Shown here piece after piece: positions 48,972-57,824 of a stretch of 64,000 nt of DNA. Source of the DNA: a virus. The DNA lies in the IMG/VR virus record IMGVR_UViG_3300022200_000031, positions 1-64,000 of that record; one strand, written 5' to 3'. Made by a program: the position numbers and the translations under genes. Positions within the stretch are counted from its first letter, which is position 1; every line of letters starts with the position of its first letter. Below the pieces are notes generated by a model. The model was not told the origin of the DNA and made no database searches. It saw only the letters and a program-made list of their open reading frames with translations.

Positions 48972-51886
48972 TGGCAATTGTTATCGTACCAAACACAGAC
49001 ACTTTTAACCAATGGCGTGTAAAGACAAACACCATTGGTTCAGGTGTTGGTGACCTTTCTACTCTGATCAATGATGCTGTTCTAACATATACAGGTCTTA
49101 CTGGCCAGAATGAAGGAACATTCACTGGTACGCCTGCCACATTCACAATTGTGAATAATCAGGGTACATATGAAGTAACCGTTACCAATGGTGGTGATGG
49201 ATACGCAGTTGGTGATACTGTGTTGATCACCGGTGGCCAGATCGGTGGTGTTGATGGTGTAAATGATGCAACGATCACTGTTGCGACTGTTGACGCACTT
49301 GGAGTTGGTGAGGTACAGACTGCTACTGTAGCTGGTACAACCACCGCTAACCTCGTTGCACAGGTAAACAACCTTAGAGATGATGTGGGTGACACCAACA
49401 CTGCACTACAAACTAATGCTGCTCAGGTACGCGATGCGATTAACGAATTTGAAGAAGTATTGAGAGGTGCTGGTGCCAATAACTACACCCTCAACACAGA
49501 TGCTGACAACTTGGTTGCTGCTATCAATGAGCTGGAAACAGCAGTTCGTGGCACTAATATAGATTACAACCTTGATACCACATCTAATGATTTGGTATCT
49601 GCAATCAATGAATTCCAAGCTGAGTTGGGTCTGGTAGAGAGTTTTGATGCCACAGGCACTTCTCCTATTGCGGACGCTAATCACACAATTACGTACGTTA
49701 ATATTGGATCGACGTTCGAGGCCGCTGTTAATGCACTGAAAGATAAAGTCGACTACCATTCAGATGAACTTGGTGGTAAGATGTCTGCAGACTATGATGG
49801 TCCTGAGACAAACCATATGGATGCGCTGAACGCATTGTACAATGCATCTTCTCTTGGTACCTTGGATAATACATACGTTCGTCGTTCTGGTACTCTTGAC
49901 ATGACTGGTATGTTCCAGCTTCATCAGGATGGTATCACTTCAAACGCAAACAGCATGCTTCTGAAGACTGGTGCTGCTGATGTGACTGCTATTACAATCA
50001 GTGCAACAAATCAAAATGTTGGTATTGGCGGTGGTGTTGGCACACAGAAGTTAAAGGTTACTGGTGGTGTTAATGCTACCACTGGTTTCTATTATAATGG
50101 AGATGATACAGACACCCGTTATATCCGTGCTGATGTTGGCTCTGCACAGACCCTTGAAATTGATACGACGGTTACTGCATCCATTAATCTCGATCCTGGT
50201 GCAGGTGAAACAGTAACAATTGATGGTTCAATTGTTGCTAGTGATAGCTATACTTTCCTTGAATGGTTCCAGGACACAGTTGGTGATATGTTTACCGGTA
50301 ACCAGGAGTCTGGTGGTATCAGTGGTGTATACAATGATGGTACTGGCAAGATCACTCTTGCAATTGCAGATGATGGCCACAACCACGTCGTAAGTAATAT
50401 TGATGATTTCGATAACGAAGTTAAGGATCGTGCTGCAGCAATGATCACAGGTGCTACTCACTCTGGTCTTGCTACAACATACGATAATGTAAATAATCGC
50501 CTCACATTCAATGTCAATGACCCTGTTCTAACTATCTCTGGTGAAGCAACTGGTTCAGCCACAATGACTAACCTTAGTAACACCACTATTAGTGTTACCC
50601 TGGATCAGGAAGTCATTCAGGACAAAGCAGCACCATTACTGTCTAATGGTGTTCATACTGGTCTGTCTGCTACTTATGATGATGCAAACAACCGTATCAA
50701 TCTTGCATTGACTGCTGACCCAACTATTGCACTTTCTGGTGATGTATCAGGTTCGGTAACCCTTACCAACCTTGGTACCCAGACATTTACAATTAATGCT
50801 GTAGTTGCTGATGATAGCCACAATCACGTTATTGGTAATATTGACAACTTCACTGAAGAAGTACAAGACATTGTTGGTGCCATGGTTGCTCCAACAAACG
50901 TTGAATCTGGTATTACTGTAACATACGATGACAATACTGGTAAGTTGAACTTTGATGTTAATGATCCTACCATTACATTGAATGGGGATGTAACGGGTTC
51001 TGCTACAATGTCGAACCTTGGTTCAATGACCATCACTACTACTATCGTCAACGATTCACACACCCATGATGATCGTTACTATACAGAATCGGAAGCAGAT
51101 AGTCGCTTCTTTAATGTGTCTGGTGACACTATCACTGGTAGCTGCACTGTGCAGGGTGATATTTACCTGGGTTCAGGTGCTTCATCCTCGCTCCAACATT
51201 TCTGGGACAATAACAGTAGCACCTGGCGTACATTCCAATACGATCAGAGCAACTGGTATGTTGAAGATGATGGCGGCACAAACCGTCTGTTGGTTCATGC
51301 TGGTAACCTAGGTTCATTTACATTCCCATCTGCATCAAACGCGAACACCCTTGATGGTATTGACTCCTCACAGTTCCTGCGTTCAGATGCAAATGACACT
51401 GCAACCGGTAACCTAACCACTTCTCACTTATATGCTAGATCCAATGGTGCATATGATCTTGGTACAGGTACAGTAAGATATCGTACAATGTATGCTGGTA
51501 CATTTAACGGTACAGCAACCACCGCACAATACGCTGACTTGGCAGAGAAATACCTTGCTGATGGTGAATATGTTGCCGGTACTGTTATTGCGGTAGGTGG
51601 TGAAGCTGAAGTGACTGCCGCCACGGACGAAATTGCCCATTCAGTGATTGGTGTTGTATCAGAGAATCCAGCATTCCGAATGAATGAAGATCTCGAGAAT
51701 GGTACCTACATTGCACTGAAGGGACGTGTTCCTGTCCGCGTACAGGGAGATGTTAAGAAGGGGGACCGTTTGGTTGCCTCATCAACTCCAGGTGTAGCTG
51801 AAGCAAATAATGCTATGGGAATGTGGTCATTTGCTGTTGCCTTAACAGACAAAGTAGGGGATACTGTAGAAGCTGTTATTCTTTAA
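48971..51886 (+). CDS. Tail fibre protein
   Basis: A 971-residue fibre. It has an N-terminal attachment domain, repeated helical-linker motifs with period about 35 (NNLRDDVGDTNTALQTNAAQVRDAINEFEEVLRG, LVAAINELETAVRG, LVSAINEFQAEL), beta repeats with ATYDDANNRINLALTADPTIALSGDVSGSVTLTNLG-type units (about 490-690), HDDRYYTESEADSRFF, and a terminal knob (YADLAEKYLADGEYVAGTVIAVGG to the end) common in phage fibres. It likely recognises the host receptor. Confidence 0.85.
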   Translation: MAIVIVPNTDTFNQWRVKTNTIGSGVGDLSTLINDAVLTYTGLTGQNEGTFTGTPATFTIVNNQGTYEVTVTNGGDGYAVGDTVLITGGQIGGVDGVNDATITVATVDALGVGEVQTATVAGTTTANLVAQVNNLRDDVGDTNTALQTNAAQVRDAINEFEEVLRGAGANNYTLNTDADNLVAAINELETAVRGTNIDYNLDTTSNDLVSAINEFQAELGLVESFDATGTSPIADANHTITYVNIGSTFEAAVNALKDKVDYHSDELGGKMSADYDGPETNHMDALNALYNASSLGTLDNTYVRRSGTLDMTGMFQLHQDGITSNANSMLLKTGAADVTAITISATNQNVGIGGGVGTQKLKVTGGVNATTGFYYNGDDTDTRYIRADVGSAQTLEIDTTVTASINLDPGAGETVTIDGSIVASDSYTFLEWFQDTVGDMFTGNQESGGISGVYNDGTGKITLAIADDGHNHVVSNIDDFDNEVKDRAAAMITGATHSGLATTYDNVNNRLTFNVNDPVLTISGEATGSATMTNLSNTTISVTLDQEVIQDKAAPLLSNGVHTGLSATYDDANNRINLALTADPTIALSGDVSGSVTLTNLGTQTFTINAVVADDSHNHVIGNIDNFTEEVQDIVGAMVAPTNVESGITVTYDDNTGKLNFDVNDPTITLNGDVTGSATMSNLGSMTITTTIVNDSHTHDDRYYTESEADSRFFNVSGDTITGSCTVQGDIYLGSGASSSLQHFWDNNSSTWRTFQYDQSNWYVEDDGGTNRLLVHAGNLGSFTFPSASNANTLDGIDSSQFLRSDANDTATGNLTTSHLYARSNGAYDLGTGTVRYRTMYAGTFNGTATTAQYADLAEKYLADGEYVAGTVIAVGGEAEVTAATDEIAHSVIGVVSENPAFRMNEDLENGTYIALKGRVPVRVQGDVKKGDRLVASSTPGVAEANNAMGMWSFAVALTDKVGDTVEAVIL

Positions 51887-51895
51887 GGAGCTTCT

Positions 51896-52645
51896 ATGAT
51901 TGGTATTGTTGGTTATGGATTTGTGGGTAAGGCTGTCGAATACGGCTTTAGCAAAACAGATCATTTTATTGTCGACCCCCTACATTTTCCAGAACACTCT
52001 CTAGCTGATCTAGTTGAGCACAATCCCGAAGCGATCTTTGTGTGTGTTCCTACTGATGATGGGGATCAGTTTGCTACATTAACTGATACTCTTGATCAGA
52101 TTGCAGGTCTAGGCTACAAGGGTATTGTAGTAGTCAAATCTACTGTTCTTCCAAAGTACCTTGAGGGGTACAATGTTGTCTACAATCCTGAGTTTCTTTC
52201 TCGCCGTACTGCATTTGAAGATTTTGTAAAACCACACGTCTTAGTGATTGGTGGCCAGCAATCTAAAGCAAAGCGTGTATTGGAAATGTATATGAACTAC
52301 TCTGATGTTCGTTGTGATAACATCTTCCTCACTTCAGTTAATGCTGCCTCAATGGTTAAATATATGTTCAACACATACTATGCAACCAAACTAACCTTCA
52401 TGAATCAGATGTATGATGTGGCGCAGCAGGCTGGTGTACATTGGAATGATATCAAACAGATTCTTGGAAAACATCCATGGGTAGGAACATATCATCTTGA
52501 TGTCCCTGGTTATGAGGGGCGAGGTTTTAGTGGTCCATGTCTTCCCAAGGATACAAAAGCCCTTGCTGCTGAATATGATGTTGAATTGCTACATAAGGTG
52601 TTGGAGTTAAACGACAAATACCGAGATGAAAACTCTACTAGTTGA
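51896..52645 (+). CDS. UDP-glucose/GDP-mannose dehydrogenase-like protein, short
   Basis: A 249-residue protein. GYGFVGKAVEYGF is the NAD Rossmann G-x-G-x-x-G; VVVKSTVLP, YNPEFLSRRTAFEDF, SMVKYMFNTYYATKLTFMNQM (catalytic Lys/Asn helix) and GFSGPCLPKDTKAL (catalytic Cys) match UDP-sugar 6-dehydrogenases. The usual C-terminal UDP-binding domain (about 130 residues) is absent, so sugar binding may differ. SD AAGGAG. It opens the modification cluster and overlaps the first radical-SAM gene by 20 nt. Confidence 0.85.
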   Translation: MIGIVGYGFVGKAVEYGFSKTDHFIVDPLHFPEHSLADLVEHNPEAIFVCVPTDDGDQFATLTDTLDQIAGLGYKGIVVVKSTVLPKYLEGYNVVYNPEFLSRRTAFEDFVKPHVLVIGGQQSKAKRVLEMYMNYSDVRCDNIFLTSVNAASMVKYMFNTYYATKLTFMNQMYDVAQQAGVHWNDIKQILGKHPWVGTYHLDVPGYEGRGFSGPCLPKDTKALAAEYDVELLHKVLELNDKYRDENSTS

Positions 52646-53630
52646 ACTTTCAGAACAATGCAATCTCGATTGCTCGTACTGTGGTGTAAACAAAAGATCA
52701 AAACAGAAAGTAAATCTTGATCATGTTCTCGAGCAGTATAGTCTCCTGCGTTCAAAATACCCCGACGAGAAAATAAAGATAGACTTCTTCGGTGGTGAAC
52801 CTTTGTTGCAGCTTGATAGAATTAAGTCTATTATTGAGGCTACAGAGAACGACCCCAATCTTGAATATTTTATGCCAACTAATGGTCTTGTTTTAACACA
52901 AGAAATGGCGGATTATCTGATATCAAAGAATGTAAGAATGTCACTATCGTTTGATGGACTCTGGCAGGACGACAACCGAAAGCAATTATCCGGTAACGGC
53001 ACTCTCACCAAGTATATGGCAAAGAGTGATCTATTTAAGTCTCTCCCACTAGAATGTCATACTATGATCACTAGGGGAAACTATAATCTTCTTGAAAACC
53101 ACCTTTTTATCCAGGACTTAATCGGAAAAAATTCCGATCAAACGCTTGTCCGTGACAGAAATATATGGGATAATGACAGTGTAGATAAACTAAAGGCTGG
53201 TATCACTGAGTTGTTTGAGTGGTATAAAAGACATCCAGAAAAAGAGATGCCGGGGTTGATTAAACATTACCTTAGCCATATAGTAAGGTATAAGTATAAG
53301 AAGGTAGAGCTGAATACCTGTGGTGCTGGTGAGAAGATGATCACCGTTGCAGACGAAGACAAGGTTCTTCCCTGCGGTAGGTTTAGAAACGAACCAGACA
53401 CTATTGCTAGTATTCCTATCTACACAAAAATGTCTGAGTGTGAGACATGCGAAGTGAGACACTACTGTAAGAAGGGGTGTCTGTATGAACAGATACACAA
53501 CGGTGGACCTATTAAGGAGCTGTGTGACATCTACAAGCATATCTACTCAGAAGAATTTAATATGATCAAACAGTTGAAGAATGATCAGCACTTTGTAGGT
53601 GTATTGAAAAAGGAAATTATGGATGCTTGA
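52626..53630 (+). CDS. Radical SAM/SPASM maturase-like enzyme 1
   Basis: A 334-residue protein. C12-NLD-C16-SY-C19 binds the SAM [4Fe-4S] cluster; FFGGEPLL is the GGE motif and SLSFDGLW a core strand. The C-terminus carries a SPASM-type set: NTCGAG, LPCGRF, CETCEVRHYCKKGC, ELCDIY, enough Cys for two auxiliary clusters, as in anaerobic sulfatase and RiPP maturases. Begins inside the dehydrogenase end. Target unknown; see the 54966 product. Confidence 0.88.
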   Translation: MKTLLVELSEQCNLDCSYCGVNKRSKQKVNLDHVLEQYSLLRSKYPDEKIKIDFFGGEPLLQLDRIKSIIEATENDPNLEYFMPTNGLVLTQEMADYLISKNVRMSLSFDGLWQDDNRKQLSGNGTLTKYMAKSDLFKSLPLECHTMITRGNYNLLENHLFIQDLIGKNSDQTLVRDRNIWDNDSVDKLKAGITELFEWYKRHPEKEMPGLIKHYLSHIVRYKYKKVELNTCGAGEKMITVADEDKVLPCGRFRNEPDTIASIPIYTKMSECETCEVRHYCKKGCLYEQIHNGGPIKELCDIYKHIYSEEFNMIKQLKNDQHFVGVLKKEIMDA

Positions 53631-53841
53631 TGATAAAGACAAAGCGAATGCATCGTTGTTTAATGCTGCTGCCCATCTAACAGAGGCAGCAAAGTATATG
53701 TCTGACATGGATAAGGGGATCTCACTAAAGATCTTTGCCATGGCAGATAAGATCCTTTCCATTATTGATGCCCCCCAACCAAAGTTATCAAATAAAGAAC
53801 TGGATGATATTCTGGAGGAGATTCTAAATGCAGAAGACTAG
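53623..53841 (+). CDS. Small helical protein between two maturases
   Basis: A 72-residue protein, overlapping both radical-SAM genes (8 and 14 nt). NASLFNAAAHLTEAAKYMSDMDKGISLKIFAMADKILSIIDA and an acidic end (KELDDILEEILNAED). No Cys, so not an obvious thioether precursor. It could be a carrier/recognition protein (RRE-like role) or a regulator; no homology recognised. Confidence 0.5.
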   Translation: MLDDKDKANASLFNAAAHLTEAAKYMSDMDKGISLKIFAMADKILSIIDAPQPKLSNKELDDILEEILNAED

Positions 53842-54964
53842 AGGACCGCTGGTAATTGAGCTGACTACCAGTGCATTATGTGATCTGAATTGCACATATT
53901 GCTTTGAGGGTGAGAAGGTTAACAAGCAGAGGCTTGAGGACTTTGACACACTGTATGCTAGGATTGATGAACTAACTAGTGACCCATGGTTTAAAGAAAA
54001 CTACAATGGATTCACATTCTCATTTTGGGGCGGTGAACCGACACTTAACCACGAGTATATTGTCAAAGTAATCAATCACTTCAAGGACCATCCTGCAGTA
54101 GGTCAGTTTCATATCTACACCAATGGTTTCAACTTCAAGAATATGAGTCGAATTATTGATAATGTAGACACAACCAAACTGCATATTCAAGTTTCATATG
54201 ACGGTCAAATTACTAATGATATTTTCAGATTGACGAACAAAGGAACCTCCACAACTGAACAAGTACTAAATACCTTTGACAAATTGGCCAAAAGAGGTAT
54301 TGATCTTGCAATAAAGAGTACACTACCCACTACTTCTATTTTTAGTCTGTATGATACATGGCTAGAATTTGAAGGTTTGGTTAATAAATATAAGGATTAC
54401 CCAAACGTAAAAATTAACTTTGCGCCAACGATTGAGTATGCTATGGGACACACACCATTTGGTGGGGAAACGGATCATGCAGTTGCAAAGTTTGAAAAGC
54501 AGATGAAAAAGATCGCCAAAAAGGAGATCGAATTCTACAAGGAGCATGGAAGGTTCTTGTGCTCATGGTTTGGTAGCTCTGATAGTAAGACAAACTGTAC
54601 TGCTGGAGCTAGTATGATGGCAGTAGATGTGGACGGTGGAGTGTATGCTTGCCATGGTGCTCTCTACTCTCCTCAGAAGGAAGACATGAAATCAGCAACG
54701 ATTTTCGATAATGATTTCACTGTTAAGGTAAAAGACTTTGCGGACAAGCATGTTCCTGCAAGGCATAGGATTAATGACATCTGTAAGGGATGTGTTGCAA
54801 CATACTGTGCTGTATGCCCTGTTGCGGTATATGACGCAAGTAAGAAGGTTGACCATCTAGATAGATGGACAGATAGATGTGTGAATGGGTTGTGTAAGTT
54901 CTATAAGGCGTTTGGGCGATTAGATAGAGCTGTACAGCACCATATAAACAACTTGGAGAAGTGA
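53828..54964 (+). CDS. Radical SAM/SPASM maturase-like enzyme 2
   Basis: A 378-residue protein. LTTSALC18-DLN-C22-TY-C25-FEGEK, FSFWGGEPTLN, HIQVSYDGQ. SPASM region: NCTAGASMMAVDVDGGVYACHGAL, then ICKGCVATYCAVCPVAV and DRCVNGLCKFY, closely like anaerobic sulfatase-maturating enzymes (anSME; Cys/Ser to formylglycine) and peptide maturases. Directly precedes, by 1 nt, the Cys-rich fibre-like gene, its likeliest substrate. Confidence 0.9.
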   Translation: MQKTRGPLVIELTTSALCDLNCTYCFEGEKVNKQRLEDFDTLYARIDELTSDPWFKENYNGFTFSFWGGEPTLNHEYIVKVINHFKDHPAVGQFHIYTNGFNFKNMSRIIDNVDTTKLHIQVSYDGQITNDIFRLTNKGTSTTEQVLNTFDKLAKRGIDLAIKSTLPTTSIFSLYDTWLEFEGLVNKYKDYPNVKINFAPTIEYAMGHTPFGGETDHAVAKFEKQMKKIAKKEIEFYKEHGRFLCSWFGSSDSKTNCTAGASMMAVDVDGGVYACHGALYSPQKEDMKSATIFDNDFTVKVKDFADKHVPARHRINDICKGCVATYCAVCPVAVYDASKKVDHLDRWTDRCVNGLCKFYKAFGRLDRAVQHHINNLEK

Positions 54965-54965
54965 T

Positions 54966-55652
54966 ATGACAGTAGGTGTAGTTGACGCTGGTGATAATTG
55001 TACAGCAGCACATTGTATCAATCATGGTACAGGTACCACCACGTGTGTTGAACACCGCAGTACATGCTCAACCAACCGTGCATTGACATTCTCTGACTTT
55101 GCTCAGGGTGGCAACATTACTGCTACCCAGGTAGAGGAAATGAGAGTCAAGATTCGTGATGAGTTGGCTAGATACAACCTTCATGCTAACTACAACTACA
55201 CATTGTACCAGCCAACAGCTATTGGTGCTGGTGGTATTGTGGATGACACTCACTATAACAACCTGAATGATATGATCCGTCAGGCCTACGGTTCCGATAT
55301 CAATAAGGCTGCGGGTCAGCTGATTGATGATGCAGATTGGGATAACTTGATCTCATACTATAATGTGGTTCGCCAAAACTGCATCTGTAACACCGACTGC
55401 TCATGTAATAATGTGTGTGCGTGCCACAATGATTGTGATTGTAACTACAGCGATGAAAGACTGAAGGAGAATATTAAGTATCTTGGTCTGGTAAGTGATC
55501 TGAAAGTGTACAGCTTCAATTATATCTGGAACAAAGCAGAAGAGATGATTGGTGTGATGGCTCAGGATCTCATTGGTACCAAGTATGAGGATGCTCTTCG
55601 TAAAGACATTAACGGATACTACATGGTAGATTATAGTAGGTTGCCACTCTAA
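54966..55652 (+). CDS. Cys-array tail protein with S74 chaperone domain (candidate modified substrate)
   Basis: A 228-residue protein. The N-terminus has a Cys/His cluster (C12, H16, C17, H20, C27, H30, C34). The middle is helical with YNYTLYQPTAIG. Residues 139-159 form a strict array C-x-C-x-x-x repeated: Cys at 139, 141, 145, 147, 151, 153, 157, 159. Then YSDERLKENIKYLG...MIGVMAQDL is a peptidase S74 intramolecular chaperone of phage fibres/tips. Placed between SPASM enzymes and other modification genes; metal binding or Cys modification is inferred. Confidence 0.75.
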   Translation: MTVGVVDAGDNCTAAHCINHGTGTTTCVEHRSTCSTNRALTFSDFAQGGNITATQVEEMRVKIRDELARYNLHANYNYTLYQPTAIGAGGIVDDTHYNNLNDMIRQAYGSDINKAAGQLIDDADWDNLISYYNVVRQNCICNTDCSCNNVCACHNDCDCNYSDERLKENIKYLGLVSDLKVYSFNYIWNKAEEMIGVMAQDLIGTKYEDALRKDINGYYMVDYSRLPL

Positions 55653-56398
55653 TGGAAAAGACAATTACTAAAATCAATGAGGTTCTGTCTGAAAAGTTTG
55701 ACAGAGGTATCTCAATCAGAGTCACCAACACTCTCAGTATTCCTCCAATGGATGATGATAGTCAGTTCTCCATTAAATTTAAGTTTACTGTAAATGGTGC
55801 TGGGTACCGTGGATGGTATCTATCCAACACCGATCGTGCTGAGATAAATGAATTTGTGTATGACACCCTGCACGATGATGTGTTTGTTCTGCCTAATCTA
55901 GTGGACTTTGATGGTAAGTGTTATGCCTTGGTTGGTGATGGTATGATTACTGTTGAGCGTGAAACTAAGGTTCTTATGACCAACGATGTAGCGCCATCCT
56001 CAATTGTAGAGCTGCATGAAATGCTTGAGGACATTGATGTGTCGTCTATTGATATGTCGGATGTATATGACAGACAGGTTGGTTACAACTTCAGTGATGA
56101 AGAATGTATGCTGATGTATACCAACATCCCTGGTAATGTTCTCAGTGATGGTAGCGGTCGTTATACACTAATTGACTTAGATGTATTTAATATTCTCCCA
56201 ACGCGTTTCAAATATTGTCCTGCATTCTCTCTTCTATGTGATAGGATTGGTTTTAAGCAGTCTCGCCTTGAGGGATTCTGCGATAAGTATAATCTGGACC
56301 CTGAGATGTTCCTTTCCAACTACAAGCAGTTTCTTCAATTTGAGAAGGACATGGGTTCTGATGATGAAAAAATGATGGAGATTTTAACGGAGAAATAA
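55652..56398 (+). CDS. Hypothetical protein of the modification cluster
   Basis: A 248-residue protein, acidic. N-terminal beta half (QFSIKFKFTVNGAGYRGWYLSN; VLPNLVDFDGKCYALVGDGMITVERETKV), helical end (CDRIGFKQSRLEGFCDKYNLDPEMFLSNYKQFLQFEKDM). It starts on the last base of the previous gene's stop. No family recognised; possible fibre-assembly or virion protein. Confidence 0.5.
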   Translation: MEKTITKINEVLSEKFDRGISIRVTNTLSIPPMDDDSQFSIKFKFTVNGAGYRGWYLSNTDRAEINEFVYDTLHDDVFVLPNLVDFDGKCYALVGDGMITVERETKVLMTNDVAPSSIVELHEMLEDIDVSSIDMSDVYDRQVGYNFSDEECMLMYTNIPGNVLSDGSGRYTLIDLDVFNILPTRFKYCPAFSLLCDRIGFKQSRLEGFCDKYNLDPEMFLSNYKQFLQFEKDMGSDDEKMMEILTEK

Positions 56399-56400
56399 TT

Positions 56401-57003
56401 ATGATGGTATATGATTTAGCTATTGTGGAGGACCATGGTCACCACTATAGAGTGATTGGTACAACAAAGAATACATTAGACCGTATGGCCGGTGAAGACT
56501 ATATTAAAGTGTCATCGATGGCGTATGAAATGATTTGGCCTGCATTGCGAGATGGTAAGGAAGTAAGACTTCCTAAGGTTCTCCATACCAATGAAGTACT
56601 TCCCGGTGAAGTACAAATTATCGAACATAGTCCTGATGATGCAGATGCAGCACGCACTGCAGCACTGATCAAGGTACGCTCGCTTGTTGTCCCAGAGATG
56701 ACTAAAGAGTCAGGATTCACTCTTTATAACTTCATGATGATGAATAATGAGTTGGCAAGTGAAGGATACTTCATTACTAATAATAATCGTGAAGAAAAGT
56801 ACATTGAGATCATCGAAACAGGCAATGAAAGGCTAATTGAAACCCTTGAGATGTACCTAGAAGCTAAGGATACCCTTGACCGGGCGGCCTCAATGAAAGT
56901 TCGGTTGGATAAGTTCCGTAAAGAAATCGGCCGAATGGATGCTGTAGATGATATTAAGACGGCTACCGACAATTTCTTGGCTACATTCTATACCTCAAAG
57001 TAA
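56401..57003 (+). CDS. Hypothetical protein of the modification cluster
   Basis: A 200-residue protein. N-terminal alpha/beta part (MVYDLAIVEDHGHHYRVIGTTKNTLDRM; GEVQIIEHSPDDADAARTAALIKVRSLVVPEM), C-terminal long helices (LETLEMYLEAKDTLDRAASMKVRLDKFRKEI). No Cys. Function unknown. Two nucleotides after the preceding stop, so the same transcript. Confidence 0.5.
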   Translation: MMVYDLAIVEDHGHHYRVIGTTKNTLDRMAGEDYIKVSSMAYEMIWPALRDGKEVRLPKVLHTNEVLPGEVQIIEHSPDDADAARTAALIKVRSLVVPEMTKESGFTLYNFMMMNNELASEGYFITNNNREEKYIEIIETGNERLIETLEMYLEAKDTLDRAASMKVRLDKFRKEIGRMDAVDDIKTATDNFLATFYTSK

Positions 57004-57008
57004 TATGA

Positions 57009-57824
57009 ATGTCCGCTGTTGTATATCACTCAAACGATCATAAGAAGATCAATGGTACTCTCTTCTATTGTTTTGAGTACTATGTACTGCTAAAAAGATA
57101 CATTCCAGGCCTGCAGTATATCCTTCTCAATACTTCCGATGAAGATCTTCAATGGATGAAATCTATCTTTATTGAGAAGTATAACTTTGATCATGCTTAT
57201 CTTAATGACATCACTAACCTAACAAGGCTTACAGATTTTGTTAGGTTGTCGGTTGATAATGTTCTAATCCTTGATATTCATACTTATAGTAGAGTAAAGG
57301 ACTTTCTCGGAAAGGCTCGATCAGTTCGTGTGTATAGTAATGAGGAGCACAACTACCTGAACGCTAAACCCCATCATGTGTTCTATGGGTTCTACGACTA
57401 TCAGACATTCAATAAAAAAACTAGAATCAAATTATATGCTGACATACACAAGAGGTTTCCTAATAAAAGAAACAAAGTGTTTGTTACGTCATTAAATGCA
57501 GACAATGATTATATTGTCAATCAGTTAGGATTAGATCCATCGAAGGTATTTGTAAAAAATCTAAACAGTCACAATGAGAATATGTATGAACAGGTTGGTG
57601 AGATGATCTACTGGCATAGTTCACATACAGATACAAATAACCGAGCAATAGTGGAGGCATACATCCATGATATTCCTCTGACCATACACTTCAATGGACA
57701 CTATCATGATAGCATCTATGAGAGATCTAACACCATTGCTAATGGTGGTTTGCAGGAAATGTTTCTTGATCAGTCTGATATACTAATACAGGACTTCATT
57801 AATGATTGTACAAATACCAAGTAA
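57009..57824 (+). CDS. Glycosyltransferase-like protein, paralog A
   Basis: A 271-residue protein. The order of boxes (GTLFYCFEYYVLLKRYIPGLQYILL, VLILDIHTY, GFYDYQTFNKKTRIKLYADIHKRF, KVFVTSLNADNDYIVNQLG, RAIVEAYIHDIPLTIHFNGHYHDS) resembles GT-B type transferases, the last like the E-A-x-x-x-G-x-P nucleotide-sugar end with the motif weakened. Homologous in layout to the next gene. Acceptor unknown. Confidence 0.5.
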   Translation: MSAVVYHSNDHKKINGTLFYCFEYYVLLKRYIPGLQYILLNTSDEDLQWMKSIFIEKYNFDHAYLNDITNLTRLTDFVRLSVDNVLILDIHTYSRVKDFLGKARSVRVYSNEEHNYLNAKPHHVFYGFYDYQTFNKKTRIKLYADIHKRFPNKRNKVFVTSLNADNDYIVNQLGLDPSKVFVKNLNSHNENMYEQVGEMIYWHSSHTDTNNRAIVEAYIHDIPLTIHFNGHYHDSIYERSNTIANGGLQEMFLDQSDILIQDFINDCTNTK

